Of a stretch of 64,000 nucleotides of DNA, positions 1 through 8,935 are shown one piece after another. The translations under genes and the position numbers were made by a program. This DNA is from Mesorhizobium sp. (GTDB taxonomy: Bacteria > Pseudomonadota > Alphaproteobacteria > Rhizobiales > Rhizobiaceae). The stretch is taken from contig NZ_SUHQ01000009.1 in assembly GCF_004962245.1 (NCBI RefSeq), forward strand, positions 1 to 64,000. The letters run 5' to 3'. The first letter of the stretch is position 1. Each line of letters starts with the position of its first letter. The notes below the pieces were generated by a model. It was not told the DNA's origin. It saw nothing but the letters and a program-made list of their open reading frames with translations, and did no database searches.

Positions 1-452
1 GTGATGACCCCATAAACCCCGCGCGGCTGGCGGATCGTCATGACTAGCTTCGTCGGATCCTCGGCGGGCAGGGTCTGGCCGCCGAGTTGCTTGACGAGTT
101 CCGAGGCCAGGCGGAAGCCATCGGCAGCCTTGCGGACCTCGCCCATGGCCTCCGCAAGAACCTTGCCTTGCTCGGCCGAGAGGATGCGCGCGATCTTCTC
201 GCGCGCCGCGTCGATTGCCGAGGCCATAGCAACGCAGATATCGGCGCGCTTGAAAACCGGCATATCGGCCCATGCCGGCGCTGCCGCCTTTGCGGCGGCC
301 ACTGCCCGTTGCACGGTCTCGCGGCTCGAGCGCGGCAACTGGGCAATAGTCTCTCCGGTTGCGGGATTGAACGCCGGCATCGTATCCGGCTCCGTCTGCC
401 ATGTGCCGCCTATGAAATTGGCCGGCGCATTTGTTGTATAACCACCATCCAT
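1..452 (-). CDS. Aldehyde dehydrogenase, N-terminal part (runs off window)
   Basis: The first 150 residues of an NAD(P)-dependent aldehyde dehydrogenase are encoded before the window edge; the catalytic Cys and Glu lie outside. The ATG at 452 is preceded by AAGGGAG at good spacing. Visible family features are an FIGGTW segment near residue 13, an NPATGE segment near residue 29 and the helical stretch that precedes the Rossmann fold. It is the last visible gene of the minus-strand operon that starts with the binding protein at 5992, 13 bases after the amidohydrolase stop. Context suggests it oxidises an aldehyde made from the imported compound; the substrate cannot be read from this fragment. 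Confidence 0.88.
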   Translation of the reverse strand, partial: MDGGYTTNAPANFIGGTWQTEPDTMPAFNPATGETIAQLPRSSRETVQRAVAAAKAAAPAWADMPVFKRADICVAMASAIDAAREKIARILSAEQGKVLAEAMGEVRKAADGFRLASELVKQLGGQTLPAEDPTKLVMTIRQPRGVYGVI

Positions 453-465
453 TTTCAGATCTCCC

Positions 466-1623
466 TTATTCGGCTGCCGCCGCGAGCGTTTGATCATCGG
501 TGCCGATATCCTGGCCAGCAATGACCAGACCGGCGGCAAAGATGCGTTCAGGCGCTACGACGATCTCGCCGCGCGTGTCCTCAAGGGAAAACGCGCCGCG
601 GCGCAATTCAAGGATGCTCGCATCGCCTGCGGCGCCGATTTTGAAAGTTCCCAGTTCGGGCCGCTGCAATGCCTTGGCTGCATTCACGGTCGACGCTGCG
701 ATGACGTCATTCATCGACATGCCGAGCGCCAGCAGTTTCGAGAGCGTCGTGACCTGATCGTAGGCCGGGCCTTCGATGCAGAGCGCATGAACATCGGAGG
801 AGATGGTATCCGGCAGGAAACCTTCCCCTATCATTGCGCGTGCTGTCTTCCAGGAGAAGGAGCCCATTCCGTGGCCGATGTCGAAAAGAACACCTCGCTC
901 CCTGGCCCGAAGGATTTCCGCCCTGACCTTGCCTTTGCCGTCGATTGGCGCATTGGGGAAGGGCCGGAAACAATGGGTCAGCACATCGCCGCGGCGCAGC
1001 CGTGACACGACGGCCTCGTAGGATGGCGGCGGCTCATCGATATGGGCCATCAGCGGCAGGCCCGTCTCATCCGCGACCTGCAGGGCGACATCGAGAGGTT
1101 GGATACCGGCGGGGCCGGAGGCGTGGCGGCCAATGCGAACCTTCACGCCGATGATAACGTCGCGGTTTGCATTGATGACCTCGACGGCTTCACGGCCGGC
1201 AAGAAGCCGGATGTCATGGCCTTCGCCGATCATGATGTTCTTTGCGAAACCATAGATGCCGGCGAAGGAAATGTGCAGATAAACGAGAATGCGGGCCGTG
1301 CTCCGCTCGATCACATGCTTGCGAAATCCGGGGAAATTTCCTGGTCCGGCACTCCCGGTATCAACACAGGTCGAAACGGCGCTCTTGAGGGCAAACGCGT
1401 CCGGGTCGACCCCAAGTGACGTCCCGCCCCAGTAAACATGCGTGTGCAGATCAATCAGGCCGGGTGTCACGATCAGGCCGGAGACGTTTCGTTCTTCCGT
1501 GCCGGAAAGACCATCCCCAAGAGCGGCGACCTTTCCCCCGGCAAAGGCGACATCGGTGATGCGGTCAATATCCTGGGAAGGATCGATGACGCGACCATTT
1601 TTCAAAACGAGGTCATAGGGCAT
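466..1623 (-). CDS. Amidohydrolase/deacetylase-family metallohydrolase
   Basis: A 385-residue amidohydrolase-superfamily enzyme (dihydroorotase/D-aminoacylase-like branch). Likely metal ligands are visible: HTH at residues 60-62, a candidate carboxylated Lys161 in a GVKVRIG stretch, His194 (MAHIDEP), His217 (LTHCF) and Asp277 (SSDVHA). The family hydrolyses N-acyl, ester or cyclic amide bonds, usually with two bound metals. The ATG at 1623 overlaps the end of the ATPase gene by 11 bases, so translation is probably coupled; the reading frame stays open further upstream but only inside the ATPase gene. Together with the downstream aldehyde dehydrogenase it probably starts breakdown of the transported compound. 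The substrate is not determined. Confidence 0.88.
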   Translation of the reverse strand: MPYDLVLKNGRVIDPSQDIDRITDVAFAGGKVAALGDGLSGTEERNVSGLIVTPGLIDLHTHVYWGGTSLGVDPDAFALKSAVSTCVDTGSAGPGNFPGFRKHVIERSTARILVYLHISFAGIYGFAKNIMIGEGHDIRLLAGREAVEVINANRDVIIGVKVRIGRHASGPAGIQPLDVALQVADETGLPLMAHIDEPPPSYEAVVSRLRRGDVLTHCFRPFPNAPIDGKGKVRAEILRARERGVLFDIGHGMGSFSWKTARAMIGEGFLPDTISSDVHALCIEGPAYDQVTTLSKLLALGMSMNDVIAASTVNAAKALQRPELGTFKIGAAGDASILELRRGAFSLEDTRGEIVVAPERIFAAGLVIAGQDIGTDDQTLAAAAE

Positions 1624-2662
1624 GAAGTCGGCTTTCGGTTTCCAGGAATTGCTGATTGATACGGGTGCCGTCCTCGGCGGCGAAATAACGAACAGTGTCC
1701 GCGCGCGCGTTGAGGACGATGCTTTCGCCCGCAGAGAGTCTGGACGCGTCGCTACAGGTTGCCCGGACGACATGGCCGGCGATCGAAACGTCGAGGAACT
1801 GGAAAGGCCCGGCCGGCTCGATGAGTATAAGCTCGCCGGATAGTGTCAGGCCACCATTGCCGCGAGCCGCCGGCTTCAAGTCGTGTGGACGCACGCCGAG
1901 AATCTGGTCGGAACTGCCACCACACAGATTGGCGGGCAAGAAGTTCATTTGCGGGCTGCCGATGAACCCGGCAACGAATTGGTTGGCAGGCTCGGAATAG
2001 ACCTCCATCGGCGGCGCGAACTGCTGCACGACGCCGTCCTTCATCACGGCGATCCGGTCGGACAGCACCATGGCCTCCTCCTGATCGTGCGTGACGAAGA
2101 TGACGGTAATGCCGAGCGCCTTCTGGAGGCGCCGGATCTCGGTGCGCATGCGCACGCGCAGCGAGGCGTCGAGATTGGAAAGCGGCTCGTCCATCAAGAG
2201 TACAGAAGGGTTTCGAACGATTGCACGGCCAACGGCAACGCGCTGGCGCTGGCCGCCGGAAAGCGCTGCAGGCGGTCGGTCGAGAAGCGCCTCGATGCCG
2301 AGAACATCGGCGGCCCAGGCTACCTGCTTGCCGACAGTCGCCTCGTCCAGTTTCTGCTGGCGCAATGGAAAGGCGATATTTTCGCGCACCGTCATGTGCG
2401 GATAAAGCGCATAGTCCTGGAAGACCAGGGCGATGTTGCGTTCGCGCGGACCCAGATCCGAAATCTCCTTGTTGTCGAAGCGGATGGATCCCTCGTCGAT
2501 ATCCTCCAGGCCGGCGATGCAAAACAGCAAAGTCGATTTCCCGCATCCCGACGGTCCGAGGAAAGAGATGAACTCGCCATCGTTGATCGAGAGATCGAGC
2601 CCTTTCAAAACAGCCATCGTCCCGAAGTGCTTGTTGAGGCCGGCAATTTCGATCGATGCCAT
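1613..2662 (-). CDS. ABC transporter ATP-binding protein, sugar (MalK/UgpC-like)
   Basis: A 349-residue ATPase of the carbohydrate CUT1 type. It has Walker A GPSGCGKS at 36-43, a normal LSGGQRQR signature, Walker B LLMDEP, SNLD D-loop and a VTHDQ H-loop, followed by a C-terminal regulatory OB-like region with an MNFLPA segment. All catalytic residues look intact. The ATG at 2662 lies 14 bases after the stop of the permease gene. It energises the single-chain permease encoded just upstream; because that permease carries both halves, a homodimer of this ATPase is expected. Confidence 0.93.
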   Translation of the reverse strand: MASIEIAGLNKHFGTMAVLKGLDLSINDGEFISFLGPSGCGKSTLLFCIAGLEDIDEGSIRFDNKEISDLGPRERNIALVFQDYALYPHMTVRENIAFPLRQQKLDEATVGKQVAWAADVLGIEALLDRPPAALSGGQRQRVAVGRAIVRNPSVLLMDEPLSNLDASLRVRMRTEIRRLQKALGITVIFVTHDQEEAMVLSDRIAVMKDGVVQQFAPPMEVYSEPANQFVAGFIGSPQMNFLPANLCGGSSDQILGVRPHDLKPAARGNGGLTLSGELILIEPAGPFQFLDVSIAGHVVRATCSDASRLSAGESIVLNARADTVRYFAAEDGTRINQQFLETESRLHAL

Positions 2663-2676
2663 GCTTGAAGCTCCTT

Positions 2677-4572
2677 TCAGCCCTTGACCGCGCCGGAAAG
2701 CGCACCCTGGACGAGGTAACGTTGGAAAAAGAAGGCGACGGCCACGGGCGGCAGGATGGCAAGCACGCTGGCCGCAAAAAGCGGCCCATACTCGTAGAAA
2801 CGCGCCTGGTTGAGAAAGCCTGCGATGACGACCGGGATTGTCTGCGTCTTGGGAGTCGAGGTCAGGATCATGGCAAAGAGGAACTCGTTCCAGGACACCA
2901 GGAAGCAGAAGATCAGCGCCGCGACGATAGCCGGCCGCACCACGGGCACCAGAACCTTGCGGAACATCGTCCAGCGGCTGCAACCGTCGATCTGTGCCGC
3001 GCGCTCTAGGCTGAGCGGCACCGTCTCGAAACTGGTCTTCATCATCCAGGCGGCAAGCGGCATCAGGATCGTCGAATATGCGATCACCAGACCGAGATGG
3101 GTGTCGATGAGCCCGAGCGTCCGGAAGATGACGAAGAACGGCAGAACCAGCGTCAGCGCAGGAACCATACGCGTCAGAAGAAGCGCCCAGAGACTGACGG
3201 CAAAGAAACGATGCCCGGCGTACCGGGCGAAACCGTAGCCAGCCAAGGTGCCGAGCGCGACATTGGCGACGGAGACGACGATGCCGATGCCGAAACTGTT
3301 GAGCAGGGACAACGGCACGCGTGCGGCCTGCACGCTGGTCGTGCCTTGCGCCAGGAGCACCGCCCGATAATTCTCGAAAGTGAGCGTTGAGGGCACGATG
3401 GAGGGAGGCGTGCGGATCAGGTCGGTGGCTGGCGACAGGCTGATCAGGATCAGCGCGGCAACAGGCAGGAACGACCAGATAAAAATGGCAACGACAGCGA
3501 GCGCGAACAGGATCTTGCTCGTGTTGCGCGTGGCAATCGGGCCCATCAGCCTTTTCGGCTTCCACTCCGGCAGGACGACCATGGGGGCGCGCAGGCGGCT
3601 GGCTGTCTGCAGTCCCGGAGCGGCCGTCACCGGCACTGTCGTTCTGGCTTTCCTGGGGCTTAGGAAGGCGAAATAGGCGATCGCGAATGCAAGGCTGAGA
3701 AACGTCAGCACATAGAGAAGGGCGGCCCCTTCGCCGAACTTCAGGAACTGGAAGGATTGCATATAGCCAAGCCAGGACAGTGTGGTGGTCGCCGCGCCCG
3801 GACCACCGCGCGTCATGATCCAAATGATGTCGAAGGCCAGGAACGCATTGATGGTGGAAATGATGGTGGAGAAAAGCAGCGTCGGCTTGAGCCAGGGCAG
3901 CGTTATCGAGAAAAAGCGCTTGACCGGTCCCGCGCCGTCGAGAATGGCTGCGCGATGCAGGTTGCCCGGCATGGATTGCAGGCTGGAAAGGAGCATCAGC
4001 GTCGTCAACGGCGTCTGGTTCCAGACCTGGGTCAATGCCACGAGGTTGAGGGCGCGGAAGCCTTCTCCGAACCATGCCTGTCCCCACGAACCGAGTCCCA
4101 CGTCGTTGAGAAACCCGTTCAACAGACCGAAATTGCCGGCATAGATGAAGGACCACAGCACTCCGATAGACACAGGCGCCATGGCCCAGGGAACAAGGAC
4201 CACACTGCGCAGGAAGCCGCGGCCGGCAAATCGCTGGTTTAAAACGAGTGCGATCAGTGTTCCGAGCACGGTCGTTCCGATGACCGCAATCGCGGAGAAA
4301 TAAAGCGTGCGGACGAGCGCATACCAGAAGTCCTGATTCTGGAAGATCTTCGTATAATTGGCGAAGCCAACGAAAATCCACCGCTTGGTGATCGGATTGG
4401 TAATGTTGAAGGACAAATAGAGACTGTAGAGGAGCGGCAGGCCGACGATCAGGACCATCAGGATCAGTGTCGGGGCGACTGAGAAATAAGCAAAGGCCGG
4501 AAGGCTGATCCCGCGGCGGCGCGGGTGCGCCAGTGGCTCGATTCTTTGCGACGGCAGCAGCGTCGTTGTCAT
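2677..4572 (-). CDS. ABC sugar permease, MalF-like and MalG-like halves fused in one protein
   Basis: One open frame of 631 residues encodes two complete binding-protein-dependent permease modules in the inner membrane. The first half (about 1-315) resembles MalF/UgpA and has an EAA loop around the ILDGAGPVKRFF segment; a polar linker (about 315-355) follows; the second half (about 356-631) resembles MalG/UgpE, with its own EAA loop (QIDGCSRWTMFRK) and the typical C-terminal VQGALSGAVKG. No stop or start signal separates the halves. Most CUT1 systems use two separate genes. I chose ATG 4572, preceded by GAGGA; an in-frame GTG at 4584 is an alternative. It lies between the binding-protein and ATPase genes. 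Confidence 0.92.
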   Translation of the reverse strand: MTTTLLPSQRIEPLAHPRRRGISLPAFAYFSVAPTLILMVLIVGLPLLYSLYLSFNITNPITKRWIFVGFANYTKIFQNQDFWYALVRTLYFSAIAVIGTTVLGTLIALVLNQRFAGRGFLRSVVLVPWAMAPVSIGVLWSFIYAGNFGLLNGFLNDVGLGSWGQAWFGEGFRALNLVALTQVWNQTPLTTLMLLSSLQSMPGNLHRAAILDGAGPVKRFFSITLPWLKPTLLFSTIISTINAFLAFDIIWIMTRGGPGAATTTLSWLGYMQSFQFLKFGEGAALLYVLTFLSLAFAIAYFAFLSPRKARTTVPVTAAPGLQTASRLRAPMVVLPEWKPKRLMGPIATRNTSKILFALAVVAIFIWSFLPVAALILISLSPATDLIRTPPSIVPSTLTFENYRAVLLAQGTTSVQAARVPLSLLNSFGIGIVVSVANVALGTLAGYGFARYAGHRFFAVSLWALLLTRMVPALTLVLPFFVIFRTLGLIDTHLGLVIAYSTILMPLAAWMMKTSFETVPLSLERAAQIDGCSRWTMFRKVLVPVVRPAIVAALIFCFLVSWNEFLFAMILTSTPKTQTIPVVIAGFLNQARFYEYGPLFAASVLAILPPVAVAFFFQRYLVQGALSGAVKG

Positions 4573-4650
4573 GCGTCCTCGCACATCATCTGGGCCAGAT
4601 CGCCGGCGATGCCGCGTCTGGCGATGTCGTTGGAGGTTGATACGGACGGA

Positions 4651-4675
4651 GCAGCCGGTCCCGGTGACCGGCTGC
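4651..4675 (-). terminator. Hairpin between binding-protein and permease genes
   Basis: Perfect 10-base inverted repeat (GCAGCCGGTC, loop of 5, GACCGGCTGC) located 12 bases after the binding-protein stop. There is no U-run, so it is more likely an mRNA-protecting or partial attenuating hairpin that raises binding-protein levels over the permease than a full terminator. Confidence 0.55.
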
Positions 4676-4687
4676 CCCCCGCATGCC

Positions 4688-5992
4688 TTACTGATACTGG
4701 GCCTTCAGCTCGGAAGCCTTGGCCGCAAGCGATGCCACCAGCTGGTCGGTCGAGCTGCCCGAACGGATATATTCCTGGACCTGCTGCATCATGAACATAT
4801 CCCATTCCGGGAACCAGATCGCCTTGCCGATCGCGCGTGATGTCGCCATGCCTAGCTGTTTGGCCGAAATGTCGAGGTCGCGCCATTTCGAGAAACTAGC
4901 GACGATCTCGGGATCCTGCATGACCTCCTTGTAGCCCGAGCCGAGACCGAACTCGAGTGCCCAGCGTTTGATCACATGATACTGGCCATCCTTGGCTTTG
5001 CCGCCGAAGAACTGGAGCAGGTTCCACACGCGTTCCTCATCGACGGGCTGCGAGCCCATGAGATAGGCTGCCGTCCAGGCCATGGTCGAGCGGGTCGCTC
5101 CCGGCATGATCGCGTTGCGCACCTTTCCCGCGATCTTGGAAACGGCGGGATCGTTGGCGACCTTGTGATTGTAGTCATGGACGACCATGAACGTGTGGCG
5201 GCCGGAGGCATAGCTGGGCACGCCTTCGCCGGGCAAAGTCATGATATCTTCGACAACCAGCTTTTCCTTGTAGAAAGTCTGGTTGATTTCGAGGATCTTG
5301 CGCAAGGCCGGCTCGTCGATGAAGTTTCCATCGGCGTCGAAGACCTTGGCTCCTTCAGAATACCACGCCGCGAACATGTACCAGGACATATTCGGCCATT
5401 GTTGCTGCCACATCGCATGAAAGGGCGCGTCGGATATACCATCCTTCTTGAGCTTGCGGCAGACGTCAAGAACGGCATCCCAGGTTTCCGGCGCCTGAAC
5501 CCCGGCCTTTGTGAGATGCTCTTCATTGTACAGGAAGGTGTTGTAGCCAGCGTAATAGGGGAGCCCGCACAGCGGCCCACCGTTCGGCAACGAAAGCGAC
5601 TCCACGCTGACCGGAAACATGCCGGCCTTGATATCGGCAACGCCGGGTAGGCTCTCGATGTCGCGAATCCAGTTGGCTGCGTGCCAGCGGGCGATGTAGT
5701 TCTCCTCGGAATACAGCATGTCGATATGCTGACCGCCGGTGAGCTTCGTTTCCGCCAAGGGGTGGTAGTCACCCGATACGAGTTCGTAATTCACGTTCTC
5801 GTCGTAGAGTTTCATGAACGTCTTGACGTTCTCTTCAACAATCTGCGGCTGATATTGCCAGCCGACGAAGTTGATCGGCGCGGAGGGTGCTGCGGAAGCC
5901 TGTGACCCCATCATCGCAGCGGCCGACAATCCAGCCGCGCCTTGCAATATCTGTCTTCTGGACAGCAGGTGTCGTTCCAGCGATGAAATCAT
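4688..5992 (-). CDS. ABC transporter extracellular sugar-type solute-binding protein
   Basis: A 434-residue periplasmic binding protein of the family-1 carbohydrate type. The N-terminus has a SRRQILQG motif followed by a hydrophobic stretch ending ASAA, resembling a Tat-type export signal. The mature part starts NFVGWQYQPQIVEEN and keeps family-like length and a Trp/Tyr-rich ligand cleft. I chose ATG 5992 because GGGGAA precedes it at 7 bases; an upstream in-frame start at 6031 would put residues before the signal. It is the first gene of the transporter operon. The ligand is unknown; the neighbouring amidohydrolase hints at an acylated or amide-bearing compound. Confidence 0.9.
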   Translation of the reverse strand: MISSLERHLLSRRQILQGAAGLSAAAMMGSQASAAPSAPINFVGWQYQPQIVEENVKTFMKLYDENVNYELVSGDYHPLAETKLTGGQHIDMLYSEENYIARWHAANWIRDIESLPGVADIKAGMFPVSVESLSLPNGGPLCGLPYYAGYNTFLYNEEHLTKAGVQAPETWDAVLDVCRKLKKDGISDAPFHAMWQQQWPNMSWYMFAAWYSEGAKVFDADGNFIDEPALRKILEINQTFYKEKLVVEDIMTLPGEGVPSYASGRHTFMVVHDYNHKVANDPAVSKIAGKVRNAIMPGATRSTMAWTAAYLMGSQPVDEERVWNLLQFFGGKAKDGQYHVIKRWALEFGLGSGYKEVMQDPEIVASFSKWRDLDISAKQLGMATSRAIGKAIWFPEWDMFMMQQVQEYIRSGSSTDQLVASLAAKASELKAQYQ

Positions 5993-6112
5993 GCCAGTTC
6001 CCCAATCGTTATAGCTTTTGATTTCGACCAACCGGCTATGCCGGCAAATAACTTTCGGTATCTCCGACCTGGAAGGCGAACTGTAAGGCCGGTTAAGCTC
6101 GTGCTGCAGGGA

Positions 6113-6212
6113 ACTATGCCAAAAAAATTTTAGCTGTCCAACGAAATTTTCATTTCCAGATCATTTTTGAGCCATTTTTGATCGAGTGATCAATTTTTAA
6201 GCTATTTTTTGA
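6113..6212 (-). promoter_or_regulatory. Promoter with AT-rich repeat block before the binding-protein operon
   Basis: Reading leftwards, a -35-like TTGGAC (6141-6136) and a -10-like CATAGT (6118-6113) are 17 bases apart. Immediately upstream is a strongly AT-rich block with repeated ATTTTTGA on the plus strand (6163-6170, 6174-6181, and 6204-6212 with one extra T) and a palindrome TGATC-GAGT-GATCA at 6179-6192. The block sits between the operon and the RpiR gene, so it is a natural operator candidate for that regulator. This is inference from position and symmetry. Confidence 0.45.
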
Positions 6213-6244
6213 TTGAAAAAACAAAAAATAGACATTTTCTCGAG

Positions 6245-7189
6245 TCAGTCGCACAAAGGTTGGGTTTGGGCCGCATCGCGTGCGATCGCCAGTTGCTGCT
6301 TAAGGCGGCGAAGTTTTTCCCGGCCCGCGTCCTTGCGCGCGATGGCGACGCCGTAAGAGATGATATCGATCGCGATCATGTAGGCGTAGCGGATTGACGC
6401 CGGGCTCAGAATGTCTTCGTCAGGGGGGCAGTTGATCGGCAGAAGCTCGTCGACGGCGGCGGCGAGAGGTGTTCCGCTCGGGGTCAGGGCGATCGTGGTC
6501 GCTCCGTACTCGCGAGCAACGGATACGGCCTTCTCAAGCTCGGCATTGGTGCCCGTGAGCGAACAACAGATGACCGCGTCCGTGCGCTCCACCGCTGTTG
6601 CCAGCATGAATTGCATCTGGTGATCGTTACAGGGAATGACACGTATACCCAGCCGGAAGAAGCGGTTCTGGATCTCCTCGATAAGCCATGACGAGACACC
6701 ACCACTTCCGAATGCGTAGAGCGTGTGACAGACGCTGATCTTGTTGACGACCGCCTGGGCGCGTTCGAGGTCGACGTTATGATGCATGTCCGCAATGGTT
6801 TTTTGTGCCCGTTTGCTAACGCGCTCCGCAACTTCGGCAATGGATCCGGGCGGCGTTTGGGGCTCGAGGTAACGGATGCCGACGCGCACCGACCCCATGA
6901 TCCTGAGCTTGAGATCCTTCAGACCGTCGCACCCCAGCATCCGGGAAAACCGGGTGATGGTTGGCGCCGATACATCGAGCCAAGCGGTGAGTTCCTCGAT
7001 GGGCTTTTCGGCAAAGCTATGTGGCTCGCTCAAAATCGCATGAGCAATCCGGCGGTTTGTTTTGGAAAACTGTGACTGCTGGTCGACAATAAGTCCGATG
7101 ATGTCTTGTGCATTACGCTTGGCACCTTGGATAATCGCACCATCACTAGGTTGCGACGTGCGATTTTCCTGCGACCGATTGCGAGCCAT
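6245..7189 (-). CDS. RpiR-family transcriptional regulator (HTH plus SIS domain)
   Basis: A 314-residue regulator with an N-terminal RpiR-type helix-turn-helix (about 30-105; the SAPTITRFSRMLG recognition region is clear) and a C-terminal SIS sugar-phosphate binding domain (about 125-290, with AFGSGGVSSW and CCSLTGTNAE segments). The ATG at 7189 follows AAGGGAG. SIS ligands are usually phosphosugars. It lies directly upstream of, and in the same direction as, the binding-protein operon and most likely controls it. A role in the nearby murQ/anmK genes is also conceivable, since MurR regulators belong to this family, but those genes have their own GntR regulator. Confidence 0.9.
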   Translation of the reverse strand: MARNRSQENRTSQPSDGAIIQGAKRNAQDIIGLIVDQQSQFSKTNRRIAHAILSEPHSFAEKPIEELTAWLDVSAPTITRFSRMLGCDGLKDLKLRIMGSVRVGIRYLEPQTPPGSIAEVAERVSKRAQKTIADMHHNVDLERAQAVVNKISVCHTLYAFGSGGVSSWLIEEIQNRFFRLGIRVIPCNDHQMQFMLATAVERTDAVICCSLTGTNAELEKAVSVAREYGATTIALTPSGTPLAAAVDELLPINCPPDEDILSPASIRYAYMIAIDIISYGVAIARKDAGREKLRRLKQQLAIARDAAQTQPLCD

Positions 7190-7714
7190 TGACTATCTCC
7201 CTTAGGAATTGATCTCGCAATGTGGGCGCGTGTTCAAGGCTGACAGCGGCACGCCCGTTGTCGTCCATCGTGACCACCCGCTTTCGGAGTGCTTTCCAGG
7301 TCGTTGGCGTTGCATCAATTTTACTTCACCCATACCGGCGACGAGTGGGAGGATTTAGGATCCCATCGACCCGAGCAAATTATGGCATCGCCTCTGCGTT
7401 CGATACCGCAAATCGACGTGACGCATCACAGGCATTTTCCAGTGACGTAGCCTGGCTCGACTATCGGACCAGTTTGTCAAGATTGCTTACGCCTCTTGCT
7501 CGTGGCCGGCCGCTGCGTCAGGATCTTCGGCGACGCTTCTTTCAGCCTGCAGGATCCGATTTCGGAATAGTTCGGTTATCCATTAGAAAAAGTCCTTGGC
7601 GGTGCGGCAGAGACCGGGTTCCACTACTTCGCAGTAGCGATCTTCGATTCGGGCTTAGATCAGTCCGGCCCATCACGGATTCCTAACCTACCGCTCCGCG
7701 CTTGGCGAAGCTAA
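7190..7714. other. 525-base stretch without a supportable gene
   Basis: This stretch contains the upstream region of the RpiR gene and the downstream region of anmK. A plus-strand frame stays open from 7222 to 7686 (154 codons) but its translation is rich in Arg and Ser, matches no family I recognise, and has no convincing ribosome-binding site. It could be a decayed remnant or simply non-coding. I see no strong hairpin or repeat in it. Confidence 0.4.
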
Positions 7715-8830
7715 TTAGCCGGCAAGCCGCCCGCCGCGCATCGGTTGGGGCACACCGGTGGTGGTCGGGAAGCTGATCGGCAGGCCCCTGAGCACGCGAA
7801 CCGCAAGGAAGGCGAAGCACTCCGCCTCCACCGCGTCACCCTTCCAGCCGAGCGCCTCCGCCGGCACCGCTTCGACGCCGGCACGGCTGGCAAGCATGGC
7901 CATGATCGTCGGGTTGTGGCGGCCGCCACCGCTGACCACCAACCGCTTCGGCCGGCGCGGCAGCAGGTCGAGTGCCTTGCCGACGGCCGCGGTGGTGAAG
8001 GCCGTCAGCAGTGCTGCGCCATCCTCGGCGTTCATCCCGTCCGCCATGGCCGCGCCGAAATCGAACCGGTCCAGTGATTTTGGATAGGGCTTGGCCAGAT
8101 AGGGATGCTGCAAGAGCTTGGCGAGCCGGGCTTCGTCCACCGTGCCGGTCCGCGCGAGCGCGCCGTCGCGGTCCATTTCGCCGAGCCCCTTCGCCTTGAT
8201 GAAATCGTTGAGCGGCGCGTTGGCCGGTCCGGTGTCGAAAGCGACGACATTGTCCTTGCCGTCCCACCAGGTGATGTTGGCGACACCGCCGAGATTGAGG
8301 ACCGCCGTGTCGCCGCTGGCATCGGCATCCCGCAGCAGTGCTGCGTGATAGGCGGCGGACAGCGGCGCCCCTTGCCCGCCGGCGCGCATGTCGGCCGAGC
8401 GGAAGTCGTAGGCAACCTTGATCCCCAGAATGGCATGCATCAATTCACCGTCGCCAAGCTGGCGGGTCTGGCCGAGCCGGCCGACCTGCGGGGCACGATG
8501 CAGCACTGTCTGGCCATGGAAGCCGACGACCCCGATATCGGCCATCGTCAGCCCGTAGCTTTCGACGAGGTTCTTGACCGCTGTGGACTGGGCGCGCGTC
8601 AGGGCCTCTTCGGCCTCGCGAAAGATCGCCGGTTCCGGTCCGGTGAAATTCCACGCCCTGGCCTGGCGCAGCGTCTCCTCCAGCAAGGTCCGGATCGACT
8701 GCGGATAAGGCGCCAGCGTGTAGGTCCCGAAATCCTCGATCCGCTCGCCGTCGGTCTTGATCAGCGCGACGTCGATATTGCCGTCGAGGACGGTGCCGGT
8801 CATCAGGCCGACGGCCCAGATTGGTTCCAT
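7715..8830 (-). CDS. anmK: Anhydro-N-acetylmuramic acid kinase
   Basis: A 371-residue kinase that hydrolyses and phosphorylates 1,6-anhydro-MurNAc to MurNAc-6-phosphate in the cytoplasm during cell-wall recycling. It carries the ASKHA-type N-terminal phosphate motif [10 protein letters not shown] (8-17), a central LGGVANIT segment, [12 protein letters not shown], and a C-terminal SGGGRHNP nucleotide-binding segment. Length matches E. coli AnmK (about 370). I chose ATG 8830, preceded by AAGGA at 7 bases; the frame is open upstream only because it runs through a repeat and a pseudogene. murQ follows on the same strand and uses the product. Confidence 0.95.
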   Translation of the reverse strand: MEPIWAVGLMTGTVLDGNIDVALIKTDGERIEDFGTYTLAPYPQSIRTLLEETLRQARAWNFTGPEPAIFREAEEALTRAQSTAVKNLVESYGLTMADIGVVGFHGQTVLHRAPQVGRLGQTRQLGDGELMHAILGIKVAYDFRSADMRAGGQGAPLSAAYHAALLRDADASGDTAVLNLGGVANITWWDGKDNVVAFDTGPANAPLNDFIKAKGLGEMDRDGALARTGTVDEARLAKLLQHPYLAKPYPKSLDRFDFGAAMADGMNAEDGAALLTAFTTAAVGKALDLLPRRPKRLVVSGGGRHNPTIMAMLASRAGVEAVPAEALGWKGDAVEAECFAFLAVRVLRGLPISFPTTTGVPQPMRGGRLAG

Positions 8831-8845
8831 GATCGATTCCTTATT

Positions 8846-8935
8846 GAGCATGATCTTTTCCGAACTGGAGGTCAGCGAAGCAAAAACCGGTTCCCACTTT
8901 TCGCTGGCGCGGTCCTTCGGTTCGGGATCATGCTC
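8846..8935. repeat. 90-base intergenic palindromic repeat
   Basis: Ends are perfect 10-base inverted repeats (GAGCATGATC and GATCATGCTC). The interior contains the GTGGGAACCGG core (read on the minus strand) that recurs at about 57363. Elements with these ends and core are common between genes in Mesorhizobium. It lies just upstream of the anmK ribosome-binding site. Confidence 0.75.

Noticed and set aside
2663..4381. Apparent N-terminal extension of the ATPase at 1613-2662
   Set aside because: The extension is an out-of-frame reading of the fused permease; ATG 2662 begins a normal-length ATPase.
7222..7686. Open plus-strand frame of 154 codons
   Set aside because: Arg/Ser-rich translation without recognisable motifs and without a credible ribosome site; kept only as an unexplained interval.
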